From: Crocodylus rhombifer
Lineage: Eukaryota; Chordata; Crocodylia; Crocodylidae
Reading direction: 5' to 3'
NCBI GenBank assembly: GCA_038503035.1
Contig: JAVSML010000027.1
Coordinates: forward strand, 778,365-842,364
DNA length: 64,000 nt
Numbering within the stretch: the first letter of the stretch is position 1; every line of letters begins with the position of its first letter. The translations under genes were made by a program, and so were the position numbers. The notes below the pieces were generated by a model, which was given only the letters and a program-made list of their open reading frames with translations, made no database searches and had not been told where the DNA came from. This document shows, piece after piece, positions 35,721 to 49,739 of the stretch.

Positions 35721-37173
35721 TTACTGGAAGGCCGTCCTCTCCATATCAAGTGACTGCCAATTATGACTTGTTTATGATAGCACATGCAGCTCCATGTGCT
35801 GGTTTTATGCACTTTGAGCTCCATGTATCTTCTTTTTCACCCCTTTTCCTTTAGTATTTTGGATTCTCTGTCTTTGGTGTCGAAGTTCTGTCCCCCCTTT
35901 TTGTGCTTCAGTTTGAACTTGGAGATTTTGTTTGATTGGCAAATCCTAATTGTTCTCTCAGTCAATGTTGGGTCCTCCTAAAATACGTGTCTCTCTTGTT
36001 CAAAGTCCTCATCTGGATATGGCCTCTTCTCAGGGATACAGGTAAACTCTGAGAATTGCAAGATTATGATTTTATCTAGGGCTGAAGAGCCAAATTCTTC
36101 TCCAGTTTCACTTTTGAGGGGGTTGGTTTTGGGGGTTTTTTTTGCTATCTGTTTAAAAAGCATGTTGCTTGTATTTTTCATTTATATAAGGACTATGGTA
36201 CTTTATAGATATTTGTAATAAACATTCATGGTTAACCTCCTCTGCCTAAAAAAAATCTGTGATGTTAATGTAGCCACGATTCCCAGAGCTGAGACTTTAA
36301 GAAAAACACCAACTATTATGTCCCCTGAAGAAAAAAAAATCACAAAAGTTGGCCAAATAGAAATTAAAGCAGAGCCCCTTGGTCTCCCACTTAGGATACT
36401 GTAACTTGTGCAGTTCATGTCTACATCACAACCCAAAACAACTGGAGTATCAACGTGGCTTAAAGCTATGTAGTTTATACTGTCTCATCACAGGCAGAAA
36501 TCTTAGTTATCTCATAGAGAAATTACTTTAAGATTATTATTAGAAATAATTGGGTTCTCCAAAGTGAAACAGCAAAAAGATAAATCAGGCCAAATCATGA
36601 AGCCCAATATAGTGCTCCATACAGTGTCATTTGTAGGACTGGGGCCTCAGTTTGAAATATTACATATGATTTAACATTTTTTAGAATAAGGGTTTTCATC
36701 TGTGGTCAGACCACGTTTTTTTTATCCTGTTAAATAGCTTGATCCTGGGTTGATGGGAACAATGGGACCAGAATGGAAAAGGATTGGTAACTACTATCCT
36801 AGAGCCAAGATAAAATTTTATATAGCACTAAATACACCAAAATGATTTTGGTAGGGCCTCAGAAGGCAAATACTAGTTTAGACATTGCTAAATAATCTGA
36901 AACATGTTTTCTTTATCAGTTAGAACTTGTAAATGTAAAAGTAGAGTGTGCAGTTAATATAGCAGTTATGTTATACTGCCTTTGATTGAGTTTCTAGTTT
37001 TTCAACAGACAAAAAGAACTTATTTGCAAATGCCACATAAATTATTTGTGAAGAGTAGGTAACTCATAAAATGGCTCACTCATAGATTTTATAGTGTTGG
37101 AAAAATATGTTCAGTGGGGGTGTTTGTAAAACTTACTTCTGTCACATTTAAACACTTAAATGAAAACCAGTGG
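35721..37173. other. Intergenic sequence without recognised features
   Basis: AT-rich unique-looking sequence with no convincing reading frame, repeat end or RNA signal. Confidence 0.6.
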
Positions 37174-37516
37174 GCACCTATACATGTGCTGCAAGGTGGG
37201 GGGGGAATGGTGGAGGGTGCTTTAATTAAAAAAGATCCAGCACCACTCTAATTAAAATGCCCACAGCATCATGTGCATTCAGCATTCCATACTTCAAAAT
37301 GGTGGCAGGGGCACTTGAATTAAAGCTTCTTCAATGAGCTTTAGTTCAAACGCTGCTGCCGGCATTTTGAAGTGATGGGATACTGAATAGACGTGACATG
37401 GAGGCTGCTGGAGTGTATTAATTCACATGCTCCAGCAGACTCAATTAATTAACACACTCCAGCACTCGTGCTAATTAGTATGTATCGGAGCAGACATCCA
37501 GCACATGTATAGGTGC
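37174..37516. mobile_element. MITE with exact 18-bp terminal inverted repeats
   Basis: GCACCTATACATGTGCTG at 37174-37191 is the exact reverse complement of 37499-37516. The interior has further short inverted words (ATTTTGAAG-type and CTCCAGCA/TGCTGGAG) and no coding frame. A second, truncated copy lies at 44411-44635. The flanks show no good target duplication, so the superfamily is not fixed; the terminal motif is similar to other hAT-like elements here. Confidence 0.85.
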
Positions 37517-40500
37517 TCAGTATTTAATTCTAGATTTTTAAATACAGAGAATTCAACTAATACTGTAAACACCTTGTATAAAAGTATGGAAAATGGTTTT
37601 CACTTTATCAGAACTTCATTTTGTACCCAATAGATAAAAACATTAAGAACAAGACTTCATTGCAGCTTTTTCTAATATGTAATGGAAATTAATATTACAC
37701 TCAAAGCAGGAAAAAAAATTCTGCCCAAAATGTTAATATCCCAACTATTTAAAAAACAATCTCTATGTACACATTGGCCACATGGACTAAAAGTTCACTA
37801 GACAGAAACATGTTTTACTGATAACATTTAAAAGACTATTTTAATTTTTTAGTTTGATGCTTTAATATACATTTTTATAATAGGCATTCATTCTAAAAAA
37901 ATCCTTTCTTACTATTCAAATCAGTGTAGATGATCTGAATCAGATGACTTGGATGTGAAATCCTGATGATTCTCAGGAAGGGCAGTAATTTTTTTTTTTG
38001 ACTGAGAAAGGGAATGTAAGGCTGTTCTGAATTAAAATTCTAAGTCCAAGGGACCTGTAGAAAATTTAGGTGGAATTACCAAGTTAAATGAAGCAATAAT
38101 ACATAGTAAACTGACCTGATAGGAAATAACCACGCCTCTGAGAACTGTAAAACACATGATTTATTGCATAAAGTAGTATTATTTTATCAGTGATCACCCC
38201 TACTTTGCTTTCCTTGAAAGATATAATAAATACATTTATTTATGTTTATAATAATAAAAGGCATTTCAACTAGTAGCTGTGAACATTTAAAGGCTATTGG
38301 CTTAAAGTGCTTAGCAACAGTGTATAGAAAATCTAAGTTATCATGTACATAAATTATTCAGCCTCTTTGTAAAACTAGAGAACCCATAAAATCAGTTACT
38401 GTAATCAGACAGCTTTATAATACAAGTTCAAATACTTGTAGCAGCTCTCTTCTAAATAGTGTATCATTACAAGACCTGAAAAGGGGAATAATTTTAAAGT
38501 GCTTTCTTTCTTCAAAGGCTCCATTAGTATTAATCTACCCTGATATAACACTGCGGTTTTCTAGCTGTCAGTTCTATTGCAGTCCATTATACATTCTTTC
38601 AAAATACATATCTTTAGTTATAATCCACTCAGCCTCTCCACCTGAGAGGGAAGCTAGGTGTGAAACCGCAGGAGCAAATTCTACCCACTTAATGGGCATC
38701 AGCAGTTACTCACATAAACTGGATTTGACTCTGAGACTTTGGGAGTAGATAACTGGGTAAAATGTCTGAGGGCCTTTTCACTGACAATCAGTAGATTTTC
38801 CCAAATAATATATTCAAATTTTAAAGACACTTTGATATTAGATGTTAAGAAAGATCAAATCACATGGGGCGTGAATCTGGTCCTTTCTTGACAAAATCTT
38901 TAGAGGATTTTTTAAAGATGTTTTCAGACAGAAACTAAAAATGTTTTATTTCTTGGTAACTGTTTACAGACCCTGATCTCCATTATTCCACTTGCACTCT
39001 GAGAAAATTGAGGGAGAGGGGAAGAAAGGTGGGCAAACTCGCTATAAGACTCATTCATGATTCTTGTATTTTGGGGCTGTCCACTGACTTACCTCCTCAA
39101 ATATAAAGTTTCAACAGAGGGGACTCAGCTCAGAGGCAACTTAGTGTAATTGTTTTTAATGGAATGAAAAGCAAATTCCGTCATCTCAATTTCTGTCTGT
39201 TTCTATTTAGCATCCAGATAAAGAGCGTCCAATACTAGCAGCAAAATGCAGTTGCAAGTGCCCAATAGAAGCAGTAAAATGCTAATGAACTTAAAATATC
39301 AGAGAGATGCATCAGGCAGATATGCTGTCCCCTACACGTGTAATGCAACAGTTCCTGGATGTGGGATGGGGAAAACAAAGTTTGAGGAAAGTTTGCCACA
39401 TCTCAAGTGTTTGAAATCTGGAAGACCTCTAGAGGTCCCACCTTGTCCCCAATTTATGTGCTGTCCGACACACTGCTGTAGCTAAAACAACAGAATTGAC
39501 TAAAGCCTTTGTTCCATCACAAGGATTCTAATGTGGCATTTTGTAAGGGAGGAAGAACAATGATTTGTTGCTCCTTTCTCATCTTTTGCAGTCAGTAATC
39601 GTGCAAATTGTAGCAATGAATTAACAGAAATGGAGGAATCTGTCAAATGATTAGGAAAGCAATGCCGTATCCCTAATGACCCTGAATAGTTAATTAAGTT
39701 CTGTCATAAATGAGATCCAAAAATAACTTAATAATAGTATATTCTGAGGAATAGTCACTGTTGTATACCTGAGCTGTGGTGCCTATTAGAGAAGGACCAA
39801 TTACCCAATGACTGGCAGTTAAAGGTGAACTGCTGAGGTTCTTAATTAAAAGAAGATTTTCTGTTTAAAATCCCAAATCAGTAACAGAATTCCACATATG
39901 CAGAGTAGACATAACATTTGAAGTATATTTACATATTTAAAAGAAATTTTTGAAAATCAGCTCCTCCTTCACTTACCTGCCAAGTCCCAAAATTAGGTTG
40001 TTATGTTTTTCATTGGAGTAGCTGGCAATGGGCCATCCACTACCAAGTTATGGTACAGCCATATGACCCCACTAAAGTCAATGTGGTTTCACTGAGGTAA
40101 CAAAGCAGATTTTTTCTGCTATTATTAACATGCAAACTAGTTTACAGAGGAGGGTTTTTTTTCCCCTGGAACAGAGCAGGTGTTTTTGTCTTTTTAATTA
40201 AGAAGCTTCATGGAACACATTTAACTGCCAGTCACTGAGTAATTTCTCAGACCTTTTACACACTTCCCAACAGGCAGTATACCATAACTATTTCTTTGGA
40301 TATGCTGAAATTAAATTTTAACAATATTTTGCCTTTACACATATGAAGTGTACTAATAGTCAAAGAAGCTCAATACGTGGAAGGTCTCTCATATATCCAT
40401 GCTGATCAAAGTAAAATGGTTTAACATGACAACGGACACCTTTCTCTTTGGAACTCCTTATTGTGGCTACAAAATTACCCCACAGTTCCCAAGAAATGCA

Positions 40501-43500
40501 AAATCTTTCTTCTTCCAGGACTCAAGAAATCTCCCTACCCAAACTTTGCTCTTTATACCCACTATCCACTGCAATAAAAGCCAGAATTTGGCCTTAAATT
40601 TGGATTGTGTGTGCATGCAACAAATAAGCCAGGCACTAAAGATTCCATGCAGCTTTGCAGTGTTTTTATTATATTAATAATAAAAATAATCACAGAGAGA
40701 CAGGGACAAGGTTGACAGGCAAAACTTTTCATTTTTAAGATTTCTTTCTGTTCACAAAGTTTGTGCAGTTTTAAGATATTTTGTCACAAATAAAATTCCT
40801 CAGTAGTTTATACTCAATAAAAAGGTGGTACCCCTGTACTCAAAAGCAACCTAGAATACCAAAGTAAACTCCATTCTATAAATAAGTATACACGTGATGA
40901 ACTTTACTACCCCTGGTCTCAATGGGACTCATGGTTGTAAGGTTAAGCACACATGTGAGTATTTGTAAGATCCAGCTGCACCCTCCATTTTCATCTCTCT
41001 TACATATAAACACATATGTACAAAGACAAGAAACATGATTTTTAAAAGTAAACATGTCAAGTCTACATTTTCAAGAGGTTAGTAGAGACATTAATATTTC
41101 CAACATGCAAAAAATGGTGCTGAGAATTTCTGAGAGTACTTTTCAATTTGGAAAGAAAGACACCCCCCACCCTACCCCCCACTGAGGTACTGTTTTTTGG
41201 TATCATACTGACAAAAGTATACCGCAAAACCACAGCATTGGAAACAAATATGCACAGAAGATTCAAAATTAGGCCCCACATTACCTAAGTTACACAGGCA
41301 TTATACTATTTGCCTATAAGTATTTAACAAAAGGAATGTTATCTATGTGTTGAAGTAAAAGAAGAGACTTTTATTTCAGTCTGGAGATAGAGAGAAAAAC
41401 TGTTCAGTTTTGACAAGCTGTAATATGTTTCAACACCATCTCTACAGTGACTTTGAACCTAATGATACAGGCTTTAATATGCTATATCTTGGCATGGCTA
41501 TCCATCTGATGGCATTGAAACACCCAAGAAAGGTACAGTAATATGAGATGGTGATTAACACTCCCAAAAGAACAGAGGGAAAGTAACCATCTACTTAATG
41601 ATATTAGAGTACATCATCCTAAACACCACTGGGGGCTAAGCCACTGAGCTCTTTCACATCAACATTTGTATGTAAGGCTGAGTGTGGTACTTTTTAAGAA
41701 CTAGCAAAATGGATGATGGGAGGTACAGGCTGTTCTTCAGTTCTCCAGAAGAAGGTACAGGAGAACTGAGTTTATGGGAATAATGTGTATAAAAATATTA
41801 AAATATTCTACAGTAGAACTTAGGACAATTACATGTTACCACAGCAATTCTACAGTGTATATTAAATTGTTGTAGGGTACTGTTATACACATGCATCTTT
41901 GATTTCAGTCATATAGATGAGTGATGCTTGCTTTATACTAAGAAGCAATGAGAATGGCCACGCCCCCAGGCCACATCCAAGGAAAAAAACCAAACTCCAT
42001 CTCTTTGAATTAGCCTTTTCTTGACAACCTTTTGAAAAAATGAATCATCACTCTCACACAATATATACTTATTCATTTAAAAAAATCCCGTCAGTGATGT
42101 TAAGCTATTATTTTTAAAGTTCTGGAAAGAAACTTCCAGCATTTACTAGTGGAGGAAGGCACTCAGATACCGTAGTGGGCAATCATATTAAAGGACAGAT
42201 AGAATCAAATCATGACTTCTAAATAGTACTTTTAAATTTACCAAGAAGTGCTTTTAAATTTATTGGCCTGAATTCTCTGTAACTAAAACCTAGGTTTAAC
42301 AATATACTTAATGTACTTACTTTCAAGCATATGAGTAATCCCAGAGGCTCTATTGGGATTGCTCATATACTTATTGTTAGACAAACTAAGTTCCCCACTA
42401 AATGGTAGCATCGGAGTATGTTTAAATTCACTGATAGGCATTAGGCTCGCATGTGGCATATGCGAGCCTGTCCAAAATTTGTCCCATTCGTGCTTCTCTT
42501 CAATAATCTCCCTATACTATGAAACATCTCTTAGATAACTTTTATTAGTAGAAATTAGTGGTTTCTCTCTAGTTCTTATTTTGTATCTGGTCTGATTTTA
42601 CCTGTGTAAATATTGTTAATAAGTATCATAATTAAAACTCTTTTTAATATCTCATTTAAGAGGTTTTCCATTCATAATGAATATATTCAAAGGAGAACCA
42701 GTCCATTAAGAATGTAGCTGTTTTGACCTCATTAACTGGGAAGGCAGGAATGACTTTGAACAACCTAAAATTAAGAAAGCATTTCCTCACTGCAAAGCAA
42801 CCAACCAGAGTGCAACGTGGAGTGTCCCACAGAACTTTAGGTAACATCAGATGGGGAATAGTGCAATGGAGGCAATATAGCCTTGATTTTTATGTCATCT
42901 GGGAGGGCTGTCTGTGACGGAGCCCTTTTAAAATAATATTGAAGTGTCATCTCTCTTGTCAACATCATACTCTAATCAGTGCAGTCTTTTTTTGTTGTTG
43001 TTGTTGCAGGGTCTTCCACCTCTTAATTGACCCTGACATATGCTATTCACTCTACCCGTTGGCTTTGGACATCTAACTCCTGTCATGATCAATTATTAGG
43101 TGATAGAGCCTGAAACCACTGGGACTATTGCTGAAAAGCATACTATATAGCAAGCCCTGAAGTGATCAAATTCAAATATGACCAGGGGAAAAAAAAAGAA
43201 TCTAGTCTTTCATAAAACTGATACACTTTTTGCTTCTATATAAAAAATGTCAATTTCCATCATTCTGTGTGTTACTGAAACAAATGGTGACAGGACTATT
43301 TCTGAAATAGGTTAAAGAAGAGTATGAAAGCCTATTCCAAACTCTACCAATGCCAAGATGAAGAAATTATCTGTACAAGTATACAGTATGACTAATTAGA
43401 TCTGAAAAGCAGATGAGATTATGAGTGGCAAGTGGGCAAGAACTAGAACTAAGGGTGTGCTACTTCCATTTTAACGCTTCCTTGTATGCGTTCTTGTTAG

Positions 43501-44320
43501 ATTGTAAGAACAGTGAGGAAAAGGGAATATTTTGCAATTGTGTAAAAGGTGCATAGCATACTTCTGGATGCTATGTCCATAAACAAAGATGACAATTGAT
43601 TATGATAAAAAAATGTATGGTTCCCACAGTAAAGACAATAGGGTCTAGTGGACTTTGGGTAAAACAAAGAGTCAAGGAAAACCAGGCCCATTTTCAGTTG
43701 TATCATCATCACATTTTAAATTTAAATTGTATTTTGCACGTTTCAAGCAGAACCAAAATGCATCATTGTTCCACTTCAAAGTACATTTCAGCTCCATGAC
43801 AAATCTAGGAGTGAAAACTGATGGGAGCCTGAAGTTTTGTTGTGTGCCAAAGACTAGTTTATGAATCAGGGGCCATATTGCATCACAAATCCTGTGGCCA
43901 TTCAGCACAGAAGGACAGCAACCCTTGTTCCAGCCTAGTACTTGGTGTGGGGCATATGGATTTCAATGTCCTAACATGCCTTTGCTGCATCTTTGTGGAA
44001 ATCGGTTCTGGGTGCTGAGAGATGTGGGGAAAAAAACATGCTATACGGACAGCAGCAGTGTGTTCCTTCAGCCCGGCTCTGCAGCATCTATATAGATCAG
44101 ACACTTCAGTGGGGTTTCTTGGCACTTGTATCTAAAGCTGATTCAATCACTGTTGGATAAAAGTGCCCCAAAAAATCCCACTAAAGTGCCTGATCTATAC
44201 AGACATTGGGCAAACCAGGTACAGTTAGCATGCTGCCACATCTAGGCGCATGCTGGGCTCAATGTGGGACTGTACTGAGTTTAAAGTGCCACTTTTTTGC
44301 TCCCACATCTTCAAGCAGCC
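37517..44320. other. Long intergenic stretch without recognised features
   Basis: About 6.8 kb of AT-rich sequence. I found no conserved protein motif, no clear repeat terminus and no RNA gene. Short frames (for example at 39246-39485, 40399-40677, 41063-41281) have no recognisable domain. Confidence 0.6.
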
Positions 44321-44324
44321 TTAG

Positions 44325-44397
44325 GCATGAGCTTTCATAGGCTACTTGAAGTATTTTAACCCACTTCAAGTAGGTTGTTGCCTATGAAGGCTCATGC
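44325..44397. repeat. Inverted-repeat hairpin (small foldback repeat)
   Basis: Arms 44325-44352 and 44363-44397 pair over 28 bases apart from one mismatch and a 7-base insertion in the right arm. Only ten bases separate them. The arms contain CATGAGCYTTCATAGGC, a word related to the GAAAGCTTATG-type blocks common in reptile repeats. Confidence 0.75.
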
Positions 44398-44410
44398 TCT
44401 TCTAAAGCAG

Positions 44411-44635
44411 TTAGTCTCTAAGGGCATCTATACATGTGTTTCAGGGTGGAGTGGGGGTGCACTTTAATTTGAGCAGCTCTGAGAGCTCTCAGAAAGCTGC
44501 CCACAGCATCATGTGTATTCAGCTTTAGCTAAAGCATTCAACGAGCTTTAGCTAAAGTACCCCCACCACCATTTTGAACCATGGGGACCTTGAATACACA
44601 TAAGAGGCTGCTGGAGTGCGCTAATTAGCAAATTT
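44411..44635. mobile_element. Truncated second copy of the 37.2-kb MITE family
   Basis: The left end GGGCATCTATACATGTG matches the terminus at 37172-37189. GCCCACAGCATCATGTG, GAGCTTTAG and GAGGCTGCTGGAGTG occur in the same order as in the copy at 37.2 kb. The right terminal repeat is missing: homology stops after CTAATTAGCA at about 44630. Confidence 0.75.
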
Positions 44636-45485
44636 GATACCCAAACTCTCTACAAATCAGAATACCCCATGAGAAGAATTTATATTCTCTTGAACCACAA
44701 AATATTATCAGCCACTTGCTGCCACTGACCATTGCCAACTCATTTAAATTTCATGTAATTCAGCAATCTATAAGAAGATAATTCTTGAATAATCTTTGTA
44801 CAATCATTACCGTACTTATTATTAAATTACTATCTTGTAAATTGTGTGATTCAAAGATATTTTTACTGTCCTTGACTGACTAGCCACAAATGTAATTAAT
44901 ATTCATATGATTGTCTACATTTATAAAAAATCCCATCTGTACAATTTCTGTCTTTCTCTATTCACATATACATAACATAGTGATCCCAATAAATGTCAGT
45001 CAAATGTAAAGTGAAAAGCTTTCTATTTAAATCATAGAATTGATTACACACATCTGTAGCTAACTGGTTGTTTAAAGCAATGATCTAGAAAACATATAAG
45101 TACCTCTAGCTAGGGAAGCAGTTTGCAGGACAGGACCCAATTATGCTTACTGATTTAAGTATGGAATTATCTCTCACCTCCAGAACAAAAAGCACACCCT
45201 TTCCAACATGCTTAATTTATCCTCTTTCTTATATATCATGTGACACTGCACCCCAAACCACTGTTTCCTGTCTCTTATTTCAGGTTTCAGGAGTCTCACA
45301 CATGCCTATAAAGCCAGCAACAGACAGTGCCTACTTTGAGGGCAGAATCATAAACTTAGATAGTTAAATGGCTCTATAAAGTACACATTTAAATATTTTT
45401 TTAAAAAATTGTATTTAAAACATTGTCATACCCATGCAGGCTTGATCACCTAAGTGGATGAGCATCTAAACTGCTATTGAAGAGT

Positions 45486-45715
45486 GGAGACAGTATGGTC
45501 TGATAGATGGAACTTTACTCTGGGGAGTACAACAGCTGAATTTTATTCCTCACCTGCCCAATAACTTGCTGTGTGATCTTAGACAGGTCACTTTATCTTG
45601 CAACATCTCAATTTTCCTATCTGTAAAATGGGAATAGTAACACTTTGAGATCCTTATCTGCAAAATCCTATTAGGTACAAATAACCGTTATTGTATAAAA
45701 AGAAAAATGGGAGCT
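45486..45715 (+). mobile_element. MIR SINE
   Basis: The order of blocks matches MIR: a tRNA-related head (CAGTATGGTCTGATAGATGG), then CTGTGTGATCTTAGACAGGT and CACTTTATCTTGCAACATCT, then CTATCTGTAAAATGGGAATA, then CTTTGAGATCCTTATC. The last blocks are the CORE and L2-like 3' end. The divergence is high, as expected of an ancient amniote SINE. Confidence 0.85.
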
Positions 45716-48590
45716 GAAGGGTCTCGCCATCTCATAGCAGAAGAACAGTTTTCTACAGGATTATGCTCTAAGTTTCATATTAGAATAAACAAAGTTAATA
45801 TTTTATCTCAGTTGAATACATTTTACAGGATTTGCTTAAATTTAATGTTTGTTTGCAGGTTATTCTAGGGAACTTTACAAGAAATTCACAAATGATATTT
45901 TAATCCTCACCACGGTAACTGATATTTCTACGTTACAAACATATCAATAATATATATTCTAGCCTGCCAGAGGGGCATAGAAACTGCAAAAAGGAAAAAA
46001 TGGTTAGGTTTATAATGCAAAAAAATAAAATAAAATCAGACACCTTATAAATAATTCAGAACAGTATACTTGGAATAACTTTTAGTATTTAACCAACTTC
46101 TAAAATAAAGCTTTAATATTTGTCTGCATTCAGAGATGTCAAAAGAAAAAGTAAAAAAAAAAAAAGCAGAAACTGACACAAATCCAAACCAAATACAATT
46201 AATGCTGAATATAAAAATGGTAAATATTTGGACCGTAAATCTTTGGGCAGTAAGAGAATGAGGAGATCACCAGGAGCTTTGGAGTAAAGATCTCTCTGGG
46301 ACGCATCTAATCTCTCTGCTATGGGGGAAATCTGCAAAAAAGCAGAGCATTGGAAATTTTGATTTTCCCAGACTCCTCTATATGCAACCAGTATTAAAAA
46401 CATTTAAAGACACCAAACATGCACAACCTCAGTGCATTTTTTTAACCTGATCTCAGTCTGCATTAGATCAACAACAGAAATAATTGCTGTCACTTTGTGC
46501 TTTTTGACCAATAATTCTCAGTATTTCCTGCAAGAAACTTGAGTGATGCAAATGACCTTATTTTTACAGCATGCTTTTATTAAATAGTTTATTATTTTGG
46601 CAGACTAATAAAGATTTTGGTATTTGCTTTTATTTGCAATAATATTACCACCACATAAAAAAGGATTTTATGTTCTTTTTGAGGAACAAGGAGGATAAAA
46701 GTGTTGATGGATAGCGCAACTGAGGCATCAGCAATGAGCTGGAAATGAGACACATAAATATGAAAGCAGAGCTAAGAAAATAGAACTGCACCCTTGGCCT
46801 TTCTTAAAAGAACATGCACATGCCACGGTTCATTCACACAGTTACAGAAACTCCTTTTGTTTCCAGTGAGTCAGTGAAAAATATGCAAAGTCTAAAACAC
46901 TATTAATATTCTTAGCTGCCTGGCACATTTCTATAATTAATGTAATCATGAAATGTTTCCAAGGCTCTTTGAGAAAAGATTTTCTTATTACTTTTATTAT
47001 GATTTTCCTAAAGATTCCTTTCTTATTTAGGAGACATTTTTTATGCCTTCTTTTATATATTAGCACGAACTGGTTGAAAAATCACCAGCTTCAAAGTTTT
47101 TTCAACCAAATCCAGGGGGACTTAACTTTTCATTAAAAATGATGTCCCCTTACCTCAGCAAGTGCTAACTTGCGAATATTCTTTATGGATTGACCTGATG
47201 GCCATGCTCGCCATTGTGCACAATTTTAAAAAATAAAGTGATTGAGCCCCAAGTCCAAGAAGAACATTTGATATATTGATAAGACTAAATTAATATTTTC
47301 TTGAATGAAAGCCTCAATTTGTCTAAAAAAGCATTCAAGTTAAGAGCAGGCATCCTCCTGAGGGATGCTGAGCCCCCTCAACACCCACTAAAGATCTCGA
47401 GAGTTGAGGGCACTTCACCTTATGTAGGAAGGGCTCACCATTTCCATAACTCAACCCTTAGTTCTTCCAATTAAGATACTCATTTACTTAAATCTGTAAT
47501 GACATATGCTGTAAATATAACATTGTGTGACTGACTGGGGTATGTAAGGCTTAATTTTATTTATAATTCCTCCCCCAAAGTGATCATTAATGCAGAAAAG
47601 TATGAATGTAGCAAACACCACAAGGAAGCGAGATCAGATTCTAGCGGAGAAATCGACCTGTTTAAGTGGAGTTCTATATTGGGAATTTACATACTTCCTT
47701 TGTCTGATGTCTAAAAGGCAATCAGTAGGCAGGAATCATGAAGCATGAGTCTGATAAAAGCTTGATAAAATAGTAAGTTTAACAATTAATTATATGTCAA
47801 GACTTAAAATCAGAAAACTGCTTATGCCCATTGCCAGTCATTCACTCCCTGTCAGTAATAGTTCACATCTTTCCTGGGATGCTATCCAACCACAGTGGCA
47901 TCTAAAATATAGCAGGCTATATTGTTACAGTTGGAGGTGAAATTCAAAGTTGCACCAAACAGAAGTGACAAATTCACATTGCTAAGTGTTGCCTAGCAAT
48001 AAGAGATGAGCTTATTATGAGTGCTGCCTTTATCCATAGCAAAAGAGGCTTTGTATTCACACCATCCTCATGGGAAAGGGGCAAGAACAGAGTGGGCAGA
48101 AGCAAGGGTGTCACTAGTTGTAAATACCTTCTGAATGTCAGTGCTTTCTATCTGCCTCCTGAGACAGTGTCAAAAGGGAAAATGCATAAACTGTCTCTAC
48201 CTAGATCCTTGAGGTCACTGAGATAACTTGCCCAAAGTTAGTAGAGGTTTTGCAGTCCAGACACCTCATCCAGAGAAACTCTGGCCTGAAATGCCTGCTT
48301 AAAACTGGGCTGCTACAGTCGTCTTCATGACTCAGTGTAAGGGCCTTCAGCTTCAGTTATTTTGCTATTAACTACACTTAGTAATTTCTGCCATTAGCCC
48401 CCAAACTGTGGTTATATTCCAGGATCTGTTAAAATGCTGGTGATACACTTTTCCAAAAAAGGAAAATCTGTCACAAAGATTGAAACCAAAAAGAATAAGT
48501 ACGCTCACTGTGAAATATTTTCATCTTATTTCCTATTTAATTTTTTCTAACTTCAGGTTTCAGATATTGCATCTTGTTATTCTTTTGTAT
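45716..48590. other. Intergenic sequence without recognised features
   Basis: AT-rich sequence; chance frames only (for example 46113-46403 and 48017-48226), with no repeat or RNA signal that I can support. Confidence 0.55.
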
Positions 48591-48594
48591 GCAT

Positions 48595-49020
48595 AATCTG
48601 AAGTGTAAAATGATTTGCCCTATTACATACTTAAGGACTGTGATCAAATCACCTCTTAATTTCTCTTCAATAAACTAAATAGACTGAGCTCCTTCAATCT
48701 CTGATTGCAAGCTTTCCCAGAACTCATTTATCCTTATTATTATTTTCAAAATAGTCTAATTGTCCAACATCCTTTTACACTACTTCTACTTCTCATGTCC
48801 TATCTGAGATTGTCGATGACAGGTATTTAGCAGAATTTGTGGATTTGTTAAAATCTGACAGGACCATGACATGACCGCTTCTGCTATGGCCTTTTGCACT
48901 GTACACACCACAATTGGACATACTATTCCAACACTGGTGTCACCACGGCTTTCTGTAATTGTAAAGCTCCCAACAGTACATTACAAATCCTTTTTAAGGA
49001 GATGTCATCAGGCTATATGT
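48595..49020 (-). mobile_element. Old CR1 LINE fragment
   Basis: On the plus strand the blocks GATCAAATCACCTCTTAAT, TAGACTGAGCTCCTTCAATC, CAACATCCTTTTACAC and TCCAACACTGGTGTCACCA appear in this order. They are the complement of the C-terminal coding region of ancient CR1 copies. Coding continuity is lost. This copy is clearly older than those at 15 and 26 kb. Confidence 0.7.
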
Positions 49021-49233
49021 CATCAGATGGTAATTGCATAATTTTCTGCAAGACAGTGCAGGACCATTTGTAACCAAATGGATTGACCGTTTCAATATTT
49101 CAGATACTGTTAGTTAGGGATTACACAGAATATGCTAGTATAATTCACACAAACAATAATGGAGTTAGGAGATATAAGCAAGAATACATAGAAAGCAATG
49201 AAGGTTAAACTGTAGATGTGAGAATGCCTATAC

Positions 49234-49551
49234 CAGTGATTCTCAACCTTTTTATATTCAAAATACCCCTTGTTAGACTCATGGTACCCCTTGAAAAATG
49301 GTACCTTTTAACTTTCACTTGTTTTTGTGACAATGAAAAAATAATAGAGCAATTCTGAGTTGCAAAGGATTCAGAAAGGCCATGGCAGGTAAAATGTTTT
49401 GACACCATGGATTGTCACTTGAAATTCTTGGGTCTATCTTATGAATCACCTGTAGGTTTCTGTGTGCATAGCAATGTTAATATTGTGCAGCTCCCAGCGG
49501 TATCTATAAAAACAACTTAGTGTTCTATGGCACCCTGGCTGAGAATTACTG
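49234..49551. mobile_element. hAT-like non-autonomous element (CAGTGATTCTCAACC ends)
   Basis: The left end CAGTGATTCTCAACC and the right end GGCTGAGAATTACTG form an imperfect inverted pair of the hAT/Charlie type. Flanking octamers GCCTATAC and GACTAAAC are partly alike, consistent with a decayed 8-bp duplication. A minus-strand frame at 49205-49408 overlaps it but encodes nothing known. Confidence 0.7.
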
Positions 49552-49739
49552 GACTAAACACATGTTCATCTTTTAATTTTATATTTTCTCTAATATTTAA
49601 GTAAAGGAAGGAAGGATCTTTTAAAAAAAAGACTTATTCCAAATAATATTTTCATATGGTCTTCCTAACTAGCAGAATTTACAAGTGCAAAGCCTATATT
49701 TCTAGGGGCAAAACAGATCAGTTAATACAAACTGGTTAG

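Noticed and set aside
39246..39485. 79-codon cysteine-containing plus-strand frame after a pyrimidine tract ending in TAG
   Set aside because: The cysteine spacing fits no family I know and the flanking sequence shows no promoter, signal peptide or further exon.
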